The notes under the pieces: generated by a model | What the model saw: only the letters and a program-made list of their open reading frames with translations | Databases searched by the model: none | Told to the model about the DNA's origin: nothing | Made by a program: the position numbers and the translations under genes | DNA from: Bacteroidota bacterium | GTDB taxonomy: Bacteria; Bacteroidota; Bacteroidia; Flavobacteriales_D; Crocinitomicaceae | Length of the DNA: 64,000 nt | Assembly (NCBI GenBank): GCA_016866255.1 | Contig: VGMY01000006.1 | Span: 1-64,000 of the forward strand | Direction: 5' to 3' | Part shown: positions 42,314 to 50,596 of the stretch, piece after piece | How the letters are laid out: each line of letters begins with the position of its first letter | Numbering within the stretch: position 1 is the first letter of the stretch

Positions 42314-43333
42314 ATGACAAGAAATCCTTCTTGCTTACGTTGGATTCCTATATTGACTTTTTACAGGGTGTGGAACTTTTTGTTATTGGGGCTGAGTTTT
42401 TGCCTAGCTCGTATAACGAAAAAACCGGTTCATTTAGGCCTGCCATATCATGTCAGTTTTGAGCCCACAACGGCTTGCAATTTAGGGTGTCCGGAATGCC
42501 CAAGTGGTCTGAAGCAATTTACCAGAGCCACAGGTAAGATCAATTTGGAGAGCCATTCCACGTGGTTGAAATCCATGTCGCCACACCTAATGTACGTTAC
42601 CTATTATTTTCAAGGTGAACCTTTTTTACACCCTCAATTATTATCCCTGATTGTAGAAGCCAAAAAACACCGCGTTTTTACAGCAAGCTCCACCAATGCC
42701 CACTTCATTGACGAGACAAATGCACAAGATATCGTTCGAAGCGGTCTTGATCAATTGATCATTTCGGTAGATGGAGTCACTCAAGAGGTTTACGAGCAAT
42801 ATCGCGTTCATGGCGATCTTGAAAAAGTTTGGAAAGCAACTAGAGCGTTAGTGCAAGCCAAAACGCGTTTAAAAAGTTTAACCCCTCGGCTGATTTTTCA
42901 GTGCTTGGCGGTCAAACCCAACGAGGCCCAAATTCCTGCTGTATTTGCAAAGGCCAAGGAACTCGGAGTGGATGAAGTTCGCATTAAAAGCGCTCAACTG
43001 TACGACTATGAAAACGGTAACCCGCTTATGCCCGATAACGAGGAATATCGACGTTATCGTTTAGGTAAAAACGGAAAATTTACCTTGAAAAATCCGGGTG
43101 GAAACCGCTGTTGGAGAATGTGGACTGGCTGTGTTATTACATGGGATGGAAAGATTGTCCCCTGTTGTTTCGATAAAGATGCAAAACATACTCTTGGAAG
43201 CCTTCAGAACACCCGATTTACCGACATTTGGGGTTCTGAATCGTACCGTCAATTTCGAAACACCCTTCTCAACAACCGAAATGAAATCGACATTTGCCAG
43301 AATTGTTCCGAGGGAGCAAAGGTTTGGTTGTAG
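42314..43333 (+). CDS. Radical SAM/SPASM domain protein
   Basis: A 339-residue radical SAM enzyme. The cluster motif CNLGCPECP (CxxxCxxC, about residues 55-62) is intact, followed by YYFQGEPFLHP and the LIISVDGVTQEVYEQYR region of the SAM barrel. A C-terminal SPASM region has about seven cysteines (CWRMWTGC, VPCCFD, CQNC) for auxiliary FeS clusters. The reaction is unknown; relatives modify peptides or sugars. ATG 42314 leaves a normal divergent promoter region of 78 bases and has TACCTTCG just upstream. A GTG start at 42242 would add 24 basic residues but leave only six bases to the divergent gene. Confidence 0.87.
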   Translation: MTRNPSCLRWIPILTFYRVWNFLLLGLSFCLARITKKPVHLGLPYHVSFEPTTACNLGCPECPSGLKQFTRATGKINLESHSTWLKSMSPHLMYVTYYFQGEPFLHPQLLSLIVEAKKHRVFTASSTNAHFIDETNAQDIVRSGLDQLIISVDGVTQEVYEQYRVHGDLEKVWKATRALVQAKTRLKSLTPRLIFQCLAVKPNEAQIPAVFAKAKELGVDEVRIKSAQLYDYENGNPLMPDNEEYRRYRLGKNGKFTLKNPGGNRCWRMWTGCVITWDGKIVPCCFDKDAKHTLGSLQNTRFTDIWGSESYRQFRNTLLNNRNEIDICQNCSEGAKVWL

Positions 43334-43357
43334 CCCTTCATGAGTTTGAGATAGGCG

Positions 43358-45973
43358 CTAAGCGTTCAGTTCTTTTTCCTTAAACTCTTTCACCAAATTC
43401 AGGGCCTCTGGAATGATGTCGCTGCACAAGACAATTAACGAACCGTCTTTGGCATTTTCTATCGCGTAGGTGATGGCTTCGCGTTCGTTCGGAATCACTT
43501 TAACAGGTTTTTTCGGGTCAATCTTTTTGATGCCGTCCTCCAACATTCGAATGATTTCTTGGTCGGTTTTTCCGCGCAGGTTTTTATCCTGACGAATGAT
43601 GATTTCGTCGAACATTTCCGCTGCCACCGAACCGATGTCGTTGTTGTCTTGTTCTCTTCGGTCGCCAATTCCTGCAATGAGGCCGACTTTCACCGTCCCT
43701 TCCAGGGTATCTGTGAACTTTTTCAAGGCCCGCATTCCAGCCGCGTTATGCGCAAAGTCTAAAAGGACCGTAAATTTTTTAAATTCGAAAAGATTCAGTC
43801 TTCCAGGGGTTTGATTAGGTGAGGGAATAAAGGTGGATAGTCCTGCCTTCATATCTTCGATGCTAGCTCCCTGCAAGTTAGCCGCGATGATTGCCGGCAA
43901 TACGTTTTGAATCATAAACTCTGCTTTACCACCGTAGGTAATTGGAATCTCGTGGGCCTGCATAACCCTCATTTTCCATTCTCCTCGGCATAGCGTAACA
44001 TAACCGTTTTCGTACACTGCAGTAATCCCGCCTTTCCGTTGAAGGGCGAGAATGCGAGGATTATTTTCATTCATGGAAAAAAGCGCCACATTGCAATGCA
44101 ACCCTCGTCGCATTTCATAAACCAGGTCGTCGTCAGCATTCAAAATCGCATGGCCGTCCGAAAGCACGGTTTCGGGCACCACTCCTTTGACTTTCGCGAG
44201 TTGTTCGATGGTGTGAATTCCTTTTAGCCCTAAATGGTCCGGAGCGATGTTCGTAACCACCGCGACATTGCAATTTTTGAATCCAAGGCCTGCGCGCAAC
44301 AGACCACCTCTTGCGCATTCCAGTACGGCGAAATTTACCGTTGGATCTTTCAGCACGAATTCAGCGCTGTTCGGACCTGTACAATCTCCCTGTAGCAGTA
44401 GGCGGTTTTGAATGTAGACGCCGTCAGTAGTTGTGTAACCCACGCGAAATCCTTGCATTTTCATCATGTGGGCAATCAGGCGGGTGGTGGTTGTTTTTCC
44501 GTTGGTTCCGGTTACGGCGACAATCGGAATTTTACCGTTACTGCCTTTGGGAAATAACTTTTCAATCACCGGAGCTGCAACGTTTCTAGGAAGTCCTTTG
44601 GCTGGAGCAAGGTGCATACGAAATCCTGGACCGGCATTCACTTCCAATACGGCGCCGCCAGTCTCCTTGAGCGGTTGTGAAATGTCGGAGGTCATAATAT
44701 CTATTCCGCAAATGTCTAAGTTGATGATTCGAGAGATGCGTTCCGCCATGGCAATATTTGCAGGATGTACGAAATCCGTCACGTCCTCGGCAGTGCCTCC
44801 CGTAGACAGGTTTGCCGTATCTTTCAAGACGAGCATTTCATGTTGGGCAAGTACACTGCTCAATTCATACCCTTTAGCTTTTATCAACCCCAAGGTTAAG
44901 TCGTTTATCGTGATTTGTGTTAAAATTTTTTCATGCCCATATCCACGTCTAGGATCGGCATTTACCACATCAATAAGTTCCTGAATGGACGCTTTTCCAT
45001 CACCAATAACGTGGGCAGGTGTTCGCAAGGCTGCAGCTACGAATCGATGGTTGATAACCAGCAAACGATAATCAACCCCCGTTACAAAGCGTTCAATAAT
45101 GACGCTGTTGGATACTCTTTTTGCAGCATGAAAGGCAACCGTAGCCTCTTCAAGGGAAGTAATATTCACCGTTATTCCTCGGCCGTGGTTTCCATCTATG
45201 GGTTTAACCACTAAGGGAAATCCCACACGTTGACAAGCTTCGTCGAGGCTGGATTCGTTTCGGATGATTTGCCCTTTTGGAACCGGAACCTCGGATTGTT
45301 CAAGAAGGAATTTTGTTTCCTCCTTGTTCCCTGCAAGCTCAACACCGATGCTGCTGGTTTCGCTCGTAATTGTTGCGCGAATGCGTTTTTGGTTTTCCCC
45401 ATAGCCTAACTGACACAGCGAATGTTGGTTCAATCGAATCCAGGGAATACCCCGTATTTCTGCCTCATGAATGATGGATCCGGTTGAGGGTCCTAAGCGA
45501 ACGGCCTCGCGAATTTCCCGCATCCGTTGAATATCGGACAGCAGGTCATAGGGTTTATCTTCAATGAGGGCATTGCATATGTCAAACGCCGCCTTTGCAG
45601 CAAATCGACCTACCGCCTCTTCCTCGTAATCGAAAACAACGTTGTAAACCCCTTTTTCGCCGTAACCCCGCGTCCGACCGAAACCTACCTCCATGCCAGC
45701 AAGGTTTTGAATTTCTAGGGCAATGTGTTCTATAATATGTCCCATCCAAGTGCCGCTTTCTATCCGCTGAAAGAAACCTCCTGGCTCTCCAATCGAACAG
45801 CGGTGATCATACATTCCTGGAAACATGGTTCTAATGCGATCCGAGAAACCGGGAACTTTGTTCGAAGGCCGTTCCTCCATGTCCTCTAAATCCAAAACCA
45901 TTACGATGAGTTTATGGCGTTTAACCGACCAATAGTTTGGGCCTCGCATTGCGTTAACCTCTCGGATTTTCAT
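43358..45973 (-). CDS. cphA: Cyanophycin synthetase
   Basis: An 871-residue CphA of standard size and order. The N-terminal domain (about 1-160, YWSVKRHKLIVM, SGTWMGHIIEHIALEIQ) leads to an ATP-grasp domain (about 200-470, VVKPIDGNHGRGITVN and VLEVNAGPGFRMH). A Mur-ligase-like domain (about 485-871) follows, with P-loop AVTGTNGKTTTTRLIAH and the GRLNLFEFKKFTVLLDFAHN region. The enzyme makes the multi-L-arginyl-poly-L-aspartate storage polymer from Asp, Arg and ATP. It is divergent from cphB across a 90-base region with symmetric sequence elements. Both ATP sites look intact. Confidence 0.95.
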   Translation of the reverse strand: MKIREVNAMRGPNYWSVKRHKLIVMVLDLEDMEERPSNKVPGFSDRIRTMFPGMYDHRCSIGEPGGFFQRIESGTWMGHIIEHIALEIQNLAGMEVGFGRTRGYGEKGVYNVVFDYEEEAVGRFAAKAAFDICNALIEDKPYDLLSDIQRMREIREAVRLGPSTGSIIHEAEIRGIPWIRLNQHSLCQLGYGENQKRIRATITSETSSIGVELAGNKEETKFLLEQSEVPVPKGQIIRNESSLDEACQRVGFPLVVKPIDGNHGRGITVNITSLEEATVAFHAAKRVSNSVIIERFVTGVDYRLLVINHRFVAAALRTPAHVIGDGKASIQELIDVVNADPRRGYGHEKILTQITINDLTLGLIKAKGYELSSVLAQHEMLVLKDTANLSTGGTAEDVTDFVHPANIAMAERISRIINLDICGIDIMTSDISQPLKETGGAVLEVNAGPGFRMHLAPAKGLPRNVAAPVIEKLFPKGSNGKIPIVAVTGTNGKTTTTRLIAHMMKMQGFRVGYTTTDGVYIQNRLLLQGDCTGPNSAEFVLKDPTVNFAVLECARGGLLRAGLGFKNCNVAVVTNIAPDHLGLKGIHTIEQLAKVKGVVPETVLSDGHAILNADDDLVYEMRRGLHCNVALFSMNENNPRILALQRKGGITAVYENGYVTLCRGEWKMRVMQAHEIPITYGGKAEFMIQNVLPAIIAANLQGASIEDMKAGLSTFIPSPNQTPGRLNLFEFKKFTVLLDFAHNAAGMRALKKFTDTLEGTVKVGLIAGIGDRREQDNNDIGSVAAEMFDEIIIRQDKNLRGKTDQEIIRMLEDGIKKIDPKKPVKVIPNEREAITYAIENAKDGSLIVLCSDIIPEALNLVKEFKEKELNA

Positions 45974-45985
45974 AGTTCAGGCGAA

Positions 45986-46034
45986 ATTTAAATTGCGATA
46001 CTCGATTTTTTATCGCAAAATAAAACATTTAAAT
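45986..46034. promoter_or_regulatory. Symmetric sequence array between cphA and cphB
   Basis: The self-complementary octamer ATTTAAAT occurs at 45986-45993 and 46027-46034, 41 bases apart. Between them is a perfect 8-bp inverted repeat, TTGCGATA (45993-46000) and TATCGCAA (46011-46018), with a 10-base spacer. The position between divergent synthesis and degradation genes suggests an operator, but the region is AT-rich. Confidence 0.45.
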
Positions 46035-46035
46035 T

Positions 46036-46043
46036 TATTTTTG
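46036..46043 (+). promoter_or_regulatory. -7 promoter box (TATTTTTG) for cphB
   Basis: Exact TAnnTTTG match 20 bases before the cphB ATG, immediately after the right-hand ATTTAAAT element. Confidence 0.45.
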
Positions 46044-46063
46044 TCTACTCTAAGTAAAATAGC

Positions 46064-46930
46064 ATGAAAATTCACGAACCAAAAGGGATTTTGATACCTA
46101 TCGGCGGTAACGAGGACAAGGGAATTGGTGACAACGAAATGCACACGCTGGAATTTATAGACGAGGGTATTCTGAGTCACCTGGTGCGGTCTGCTGGTGG
46201 AATTGATGCGGAAATCGTTGTAATTCCCACGGCCTCGAGTATCCCGGATCAAGTTATAGCCTCCTACACAAAAGCTTTTTCGCTACTTGGTTGTTACAAC
46301 ATTTTCCCCATGGACATCAGAGAACGTTCTCAATCCTACGATCCTTTATTTTTGGAACGCATGCAATCGGCCAACGCTGTGTTGTTTTCCGGAGGAAATC
46401 AATCAGAAATTACGGCAAAAATATCCGGGACCCGTTTACACGAAATCATGATAGATCGCTATCAACAAGAGTCTTTTGTAATTGCGGGAACGAGTGCTGG
46501 TGCTATGTGCATGTCGACCCAAATGATTACCGGAGGAAACACAACGGAAGCGTTTAGAAAGGGGGTTGTTGGCATCGGAAGCGGCTTGGGATTTACGCCG
46601 AATTTAATCATCGATTCTCATTTCATTCAGCGTGGTAGATTCGGTCGCCTCACCGAGGCAGTGGCCAAATTTCCCGATCTCATCGGCATTGGATTAGCGG
46701 AAGATACCGGGCTCATCATCCGTAATAACGACGAATTTCAGGTAATCGGCTCGGGAATGGTCATTATTTTTGACGGTAGAAAACTCGAACATAACAACGA
46801 AGCGATATTAAAAGAAGGTTGTGCAATGACGCTAACGAATATGGTTACCCATGTTCTTTCAAACGGCGACCGGTTTGAAATCAATACTCGCAAAATTAAG
46901 GTGCTTCCTATTGGGTCTCCGTTTATTTAA
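46064..46930 (+). CDS. cphB: Cyanophycinase
   Basis: A 288-residue S51 serine peptidase. The N-terminal PIGGNEDKG and VIPTASSIPDQV segments, FSGGNQSEI, and the nucleophile elbow VIAGTSAGAMCMS (Ser at about residue 146) match cyanophycinase, as does DSHFIQRGRFGRL with the catalytic His. There is no signal peptide, so it is the cytosolic type that mobilises stored granules, cutting cyanophycin to beta-Asp-Arg dipeptides. It is divergent from cphA, and its stop overlaps the convergent iaaA gene by four bases. Confidence 0.95.
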   Translation: MKIHEPKGILIPIGGNEDKGIGDNEMHTLEFIDEGILSHLVRSAGGIDAEIVVIPTASSIPDQVIASYTKAFSLLGCYNIFPMDIRERSQSYDPLFLERMQSANAVLFSGGNQSEITAKISGTRLHEIMIDRYQQESFVIAGTSAGAMCMSTQMITGGNTTEAFRKGVVGIGSGLGFTPNLIIDSHFIQRGRFGRLTEAVAKFPDLIGIGLAEDTGLIIRNNDEFQVIGSGMVIIFDGRKLEHNNEAILKEGCAMTLTNMVTHVLSNGDRFEINTRKIKVLPIGSPFI

Positions 46931-47856
46931 TCCACATAGATTGCTGCATAACTTGCACCATCACTGCAACGATACCCTCGGTACATGCCCTCGGTATTGA
47001 ATGAAAAACAGACTTCTGCTTTTGCGTTCACGGCAATCAGCCCCCCGTCTCCTCCCAAGGCTAAAAGTCTTTTTTTGATGACCTCATCGCAGGCAGTCTG
47101 AAGATCCAGTTGGCAATGCTCAATGAGGCAGGAAACGTCGTAGGCGGCAGCTCCTCGAATAAAAAACTCTCCACTCCCGGTACACGAAATGGCGCACGTT
47201 TGGTTGTTGGCATAGGTACCGCTTCCGATGATTGGGCTGTCACCAATGCGTCCAAATTTTTTGTTGGTCATTCCTCCCGTGGATGTTGCGGCAGCGATGT
47301 TGCCGCGAATATCGCAAGCTACTGCCCCAACCGTACCAAATTTACGGTCGCTTGCGACATGATCGAGTTGCGTTTTGTCAGAACCTTTGAGTTCTTGCCA
47401 TTGATCGTAGCGAAATTGGTCATAAAAATAGGAGGGAGGAAGGATTTGGTAATTGCGTTGAGCAGCGAAAGCCATGGCTCCTTGACCTGCAAGCAGCACA
47501 TGCGCACTGTGTTCCATAACATCCCGCGCCAGTAAAATGGGGTTTTTAATCCCCGTAACCATAGCCACAGCTCCTGCCCGGCGAGTGGCTCCTTCCATGA
47601 TGGAGGCATCCATTTCATGGGTTCCTTCCGCTGTGAAAACGCTTCCCTTTCCCGCGTTGAATAGAGGACAATCCTCAAGCCGTGTTACGGCGGCCACAAT
47701 GGCCTCGGAGGCGTTGGCGCCTTTTTCGAGCAACGCATAGCCCGCATCAAGGGCCTCATTGATCCCGCTAAGGTAGGCGGCTTCTTGCTGCGAATTCATC
47801 ATTCCGCGCGTCAAGATCCCAGCACCGCCATGAATAGCTATAGAGAAAGGACGCAT
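46927..47856 (-). CDS. iaaA: Isoaspartyl peptidase/L-asparaginase (Ntn hydrolase)
   Basis: A 309-residue plant-type asparaginase. The autocleavage and catalytic Thr is in KFGTVGAVACD (about residue 172), followed by ATSTGGMTNKKFGRIGDSPIIG and SGSGTYAN-like substrate-site segments. The N-terminal IHGGAG motif (about 7-12) is conserved. The precursor cleaves itself into alpha and beta chains, and the enzyme hydrolyses beta-aspartyl dipeptides, here most likely the beta-Asp-Arg released by cphB. No signal peptide, so it is cytosolic. It completes the cyanophycin locus and has a TATATTTG box 11 bases before the ATG. Confidence 0.93.
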   Translation of the reverse strand: MRPFSIAIHGGAGILTRGMMNSQQEAAYLSGINEALDAGYALLEKGANASEAIVAAVTRLEDCPLFNAGKGSVFTAEGTHEMDASIMEGATRRAGAVAMVTGIKNPILLARDVMEHSAHVLLAGQGAMAFAAQRNYQILPPSYFYDQFRYDQWQELKGSDKTQLDHVASDRKFGTVGAVACDIRGNIAAATSTGGMTNKKFGRIGDSPIIGSGTYANNQTCAISCTGSGEFFIRGAAAYDVSCLIEHCQLDLQTACDEVIKKRLLALGGDGGLIAVNAKAEVCFSFNTEGMYRGYRCSDGASYAAIYVD

Positions 47857-47867
47857 AGTTTTTTCAA

Positions 47868-47875
47868 CAAATATA
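47868..47875 (-). promoter_or_regulatory. -7 promoter box (TATATTTG) for iaaA
   Basis: Exact TAnnTTTG match on the minus strand, 11 bases before the ATG at 47856, giving a very short leader. Confidence 0.45.
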
Positions 47876-47915
47876 GGTAACCGCAGGAAGTGCTCGATTA
47901 ATTCTCGGTAAATTC

Positions 47916-47945
47916 TTGGAAATTCGCAATTATTGCTTAATTTTG
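47916..47945 (+). promoter_or_regulatory. Promoter of rpsO (TTG -33 and TAATTTTG -7)
   Basis: TTG at 47916-47918, 19-base spacer, TAATTTTG at 47938-47945: the best match in the window to the Bacteroidota housekeeping promoter. The predicted start of transcription is about 47951. Confidence 0.6.
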
Positions 47946-47953
47946 CAACGCTT

Positions 47954-47968
47954 TAACGAAAATCGTTA
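47954..47968 (+). other. Small hairpin in the rpsO leader
   Basis: TAACGA, AAA, TCGTTA forms a perfect 6-bp stem at the predicted 5' end of the rpsO message. It could stabilise the transcript or take part in S15 feedback control. Confidence 0.35.
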
Positions 47969-48001
47969 GGGCTACATAAAAATTATTGATAGAATATTGG
48001 C

Positions 48002-48271
48002 ATGTACTTAGAAGCAGAAAAGAAAAAAGAGATTTTTAGTAAATACGGGGGTTCTGAAACCAATACCGGATCTGTTGAAGGCCAAATTGCGCTGTTTTCT
48101 TACCGAATCAATCACCTAACAGATCATTTGAAGAAAAACCGCAACGATTTTGGTACGCAACGAGCTCTTCAATTACTTGTTGGAAAGCGAAGGAGTTTGT
48201 TAGACTATCTGAAAGGAAAAGACATTCAAAAATACCGATCCTTGATTAAAGAGCTTGGGCTACGGCGTTAA
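48002..48271 (+). CDS. rpsO: 30S ribosomal protein S15
   Basis: An 89-residue S15, full length. The signature GSVEGQIALFSYRINHLTDHL (about 20-41) and the LLVGKRRSLLDYL segment (about 60-72) are conserved. It binds 16S rRNA helices 20-22 and is an early assembly protein of the small subunit. It is followed by pnp after 102 bases, the classic rpsO-pnp arrangement. A weak terminator-like structure lies between them. Confidence 0.97.
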   Translation: MYLEAEKKKEIFSKYGGSETNTGSVEGQIALFSYRINHLTDHLKKNRNDFGTQRALQLLVGKRRSLLDYLKGKDIQKYRSLIKELGLRR

Positions 48272-48291
48272 GCGTTGGTATAGATTTATTG

Positions 48292-48329
48292 AAGAGGGGC
48301 TTTCGGCTTTGGTCGATGTCCCTTTTTTT
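48292..48329 (+). terminator. Possible terminator or attenuator between rpsO and pnp
   Basis: AAGAGGG (48292-48298) can pair with CCCTTTT (48320-48326), one G-U pair included, followed by a run of T to 48329. The 21-base loop contains a further small stem. It may partly terminate rpsO transcripts or act as a processing site. Confidence 0.35.
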
Positions 48330-48373
48330 GTGCTTGAAGAAAGATAAATGTTAACATACGTAAAAAAGTAAAA

Positions 48374-50500
48374 ATGAATATAGGTATAACGAAAACCATC
48401 AATACGGGTGGTAAACAAATTAGCGTAGAAACGGGTAAATTAGCAAAACAAGCCGACGGGTCAGTCGTCGTGCGAATGGGAGACACCATGTTGCTCGCAA
48501 CGGTGGTTGCGGCTCCGGAGGCGAAAGAAGGGGTCGATTTTCTTCCTTTAACGGTTGATTATCGGGAAAAATACGCTGCAGCAGGAAGGTTTCCAGGCGG
48601 TTTTTTCCGAAGAGAGGCACGTCCGTCGGAAAGTGAAATTCTTATCATGCGCCTTGTTGATCGTGCATTGCGGCCCTTGTTTCCCGACGATTATCACGCT
48701 GAGGTCCAATTAATGATTCAACTATTGTCTTACGATGGGCAAAACAACCCCGATGCCTTATGCGGTTTTGCTGCTTCTGCAGCCATTGCGGTCTCCGATA
48801 TTCCTTTCAATGGCCCCATGTCAGAGGTACGTGTGGCACGTGTTAATGGAGCATATATCTTAAATCCGACCAAAGAGGAAATGGAAGGAGCGGATTTGGA
48901 TGTCATGATTGCGGGAACGGAAAAGGACATCAACATGTTGGAAGGTGAAATGCAAGAAATCTCCGAGGAGGATTTGGTGGAGGTTATCAAAATTGCCCAC
49001 GAAGCGATCAAGGAACAGTGTGCTTTTCAATTGCAGTTGGCAGCTCAAATTTCAACTTCGAATCCAAAAAGAGAATACTCCCACGAAGTTCACGACGAAA
49101 CCGTCAAAGCAAGGGTTTTTGAAATGGGCATGGAAAAGTGTAAAAACGTAGCCCGAATGGGATTGGCTAACAAGGCAAAGCGCGCGGAGTTGTTTGATGA
49201 AATTAAATCTGAAATTAAGGCGAGCTACAGCGAAGAGGAGCTAGGGGAAGTGGGGAAATTCATCGGGGTGTATTTTTCCGAAGTCAAGAAAAAAGCCGTC
49301 AGGTGGGTAATGTTAAACGAACGTAAACGATTGGATGGGCGAGCATTCGATGAAATTCGTCCGATTTGGGCTGAAGTTGATTATTTACCCAACGTGCATG
49401 GTTCAGCCGTCTTTACCCGAGGGGAAACACAATCCCTCACTACGTTAACGTTAGGCGGCAAAATGGATGAACAAATGATAGATGGAGCTACTTTCCAAGG
49501 TACCGAGAAGTTTTTATTGCATTATAATTTTCCTCCATTTTCAACAGGTGAAGCAAAACCCATTCGAGGAACTTCCCGAAGAGAAATAGGACATGGAAAT
49601 TTGGCTCTTCGTGCTTTGAAGCCCGTGTTACCGAAGGAAAATCCTTACACGATTCGAATTGTCTCGGACATTTTGGAATCTAACGGTTCTTCCTCTATGG
49701 CGACCGTATGTGCAGGAACTTTGGCCCTCATGGATGGAGGAGTTAAAATTACCGCTCCTGTATCAGGCATCGCCATGGGACTGGTTGCAGACGAAGGCAA
49801 ATTTGCCGTTTTGTCCGATATTTTGGGTGATGAGGATCACTTGGGAGATATGGATTTCAAAGTGACCGGTACTGCAAAGGGAATTACCGCTTGTCAAATG
49901 GACATTAAAGTGGATGGTCTCCCTTATGAGGTACTAACGCAGGCGCTGCTTCAGGCCAAAGCGGGGCGCCTTCATATTTTAGGTAAACTCACGGATACAC
50001 TCGCTCAACCTCGCGAGAATTATAAAGATTCAACACCGCGCATTGAGGTACTTTTAATACCTAACGAAATGATTGGAGCAGTGATCGGACCAGGTGGTAA
50101 GATCATTCAAGGGCTTCAGAAAGAAACGGGAACAACCATTACCATTGAGGAGTTATCAAACGGTGAGGGGTCGGTTCAAATCCTTTCCAACGATGGTCCG
50201 AGCATGGAAGAAGCTTTGCGTCGAGTGCGCATGATTGCTTTCCCACCGCAAGTGGAAGAAGGTGCCACCTACGAAGGAAAAATTAAGTCCATCAAAGAGT
50301 TCGGTTGTTTCGTGGAAATCATTCCTGGAACGGACGGATTAATTCACATTTCCGAGTTTTCTTGGGAAAAAGTGAAGAAGATGGAAGACGTTTGCAAAGA
50401 AGGGGAGGTGCTCTCGTTCAAGGTGGTTGGCAAAGATCCAAAAACCAAAAAATGGAAATTGTCCCGTAAGGTTTTATTACCGAAACCGGAAATGAACTAA
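48374..50500 (+). CDS. pnp: Polyribonucleotide nucleotidyltransferase (PNPase)
   Basis: A 708-residue PNPase with the full domain set: two RNase PH domains (about 5-215 and 315-550), the helical linker between them, KH (about 555-615, with [14 protein letters not shown]) and S1 (about 625-695, [17 protein letters not shown]). Catalytic-site segments include [11 protein letters not shown] near 297, [17 protein letters not shown] (about 399) and [17 protein letters not shown] (about 484) with the metal-binding acids. It degrades RNA 3' to 5' by phosphorolysis. The gene ends before a strong terminator. Confidence 0.97.
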   Translation: MNIGITKTINTGGKQISVETGKLAKQADGSVVVRMGDTMLLATVVAAPEAKEGVDFLPLTVDYREKYAAAGRFPGGFFRREARPSESEILIMRLVDRALRPLFPDDYHAEVQLMIQLLSYDGQNNPDALCGFAASAAIAVSDIPFNGPMSEVRVARVNGAYILNPTKEEMEGADLDVMIAGTEKDINMLEGEMQEISEEDLVEVIKIAHEAIKEQCAFQLQLAAQISTSNPKREYSHEVHDETVKARVFEMGMEKCKNVARMGLANKAKRAELFDEIKSEIKASYSEEELGEVGKFIGVYFSEVKKKAVRWVMLNERKRLDGRAFDEIRPIWAEVDYLPNVHGSAVFTRGETQSLTTLTLGGKMDEQMIDGATFQGTEKFLLHYNFPPFSTGEAKPIRGTSRREIGHGNLALRALKPVLPKENPYTIRIVSDILESNGSSSMATVCAGTLALMDGGVKITAPVSGIAMGLVADEGKFAVLSDILGDEDHLGDMDFKVTGTAKGITACQMDIKVDGLPYEVLTQALLQAKAGRLHILGKLTDTLAQPRENYKDSTPRIEVLLIPNEMIGAVIGPGGKIIQGLQKETGTTITIEELSNGEGSVQILSNDGPSMEEALRRVRMIAFPPQVEEGATYEGKIKSIKEFGCFVEIIPGTDGLIHISEFSWEKVKKMEDVCKEGEVLSFKVVGKDPKTKKWKLSRKVLLPKPEMN

Positions 50501-50505
50501 GGTAC

Positions 50506-50542
50506 AAAATAGGGGAAAAATGATCCCCTATTTTTTTTTTTA
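50506..50542 (+). terminator. Rho-independent terminator after pnp
   Basis: AAAATAGGGG (50506-50515), a 9-base loop, CCCCTATTTT (50525-50534), continuing into a T-run to about 50541. Perfect 10-bp stem. Confidence 0.85.
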
Positions 50543-50571
50543 AAAACTTCACTTCTTTAGCTAAGAGAAAT

Positions 50572-50579
50572 TAACTTTG
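50572..50579 (+). promoter_or_regulatory. -7 promoter box (TAACTTTG) for the MopE-repeat gene
   Basis: Exact TAnnTTTG match 17 bases before the ATG at 50597. Confidence 0.45.
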
Positions 50580-50596
50580 TACAATAATTTTTACCT

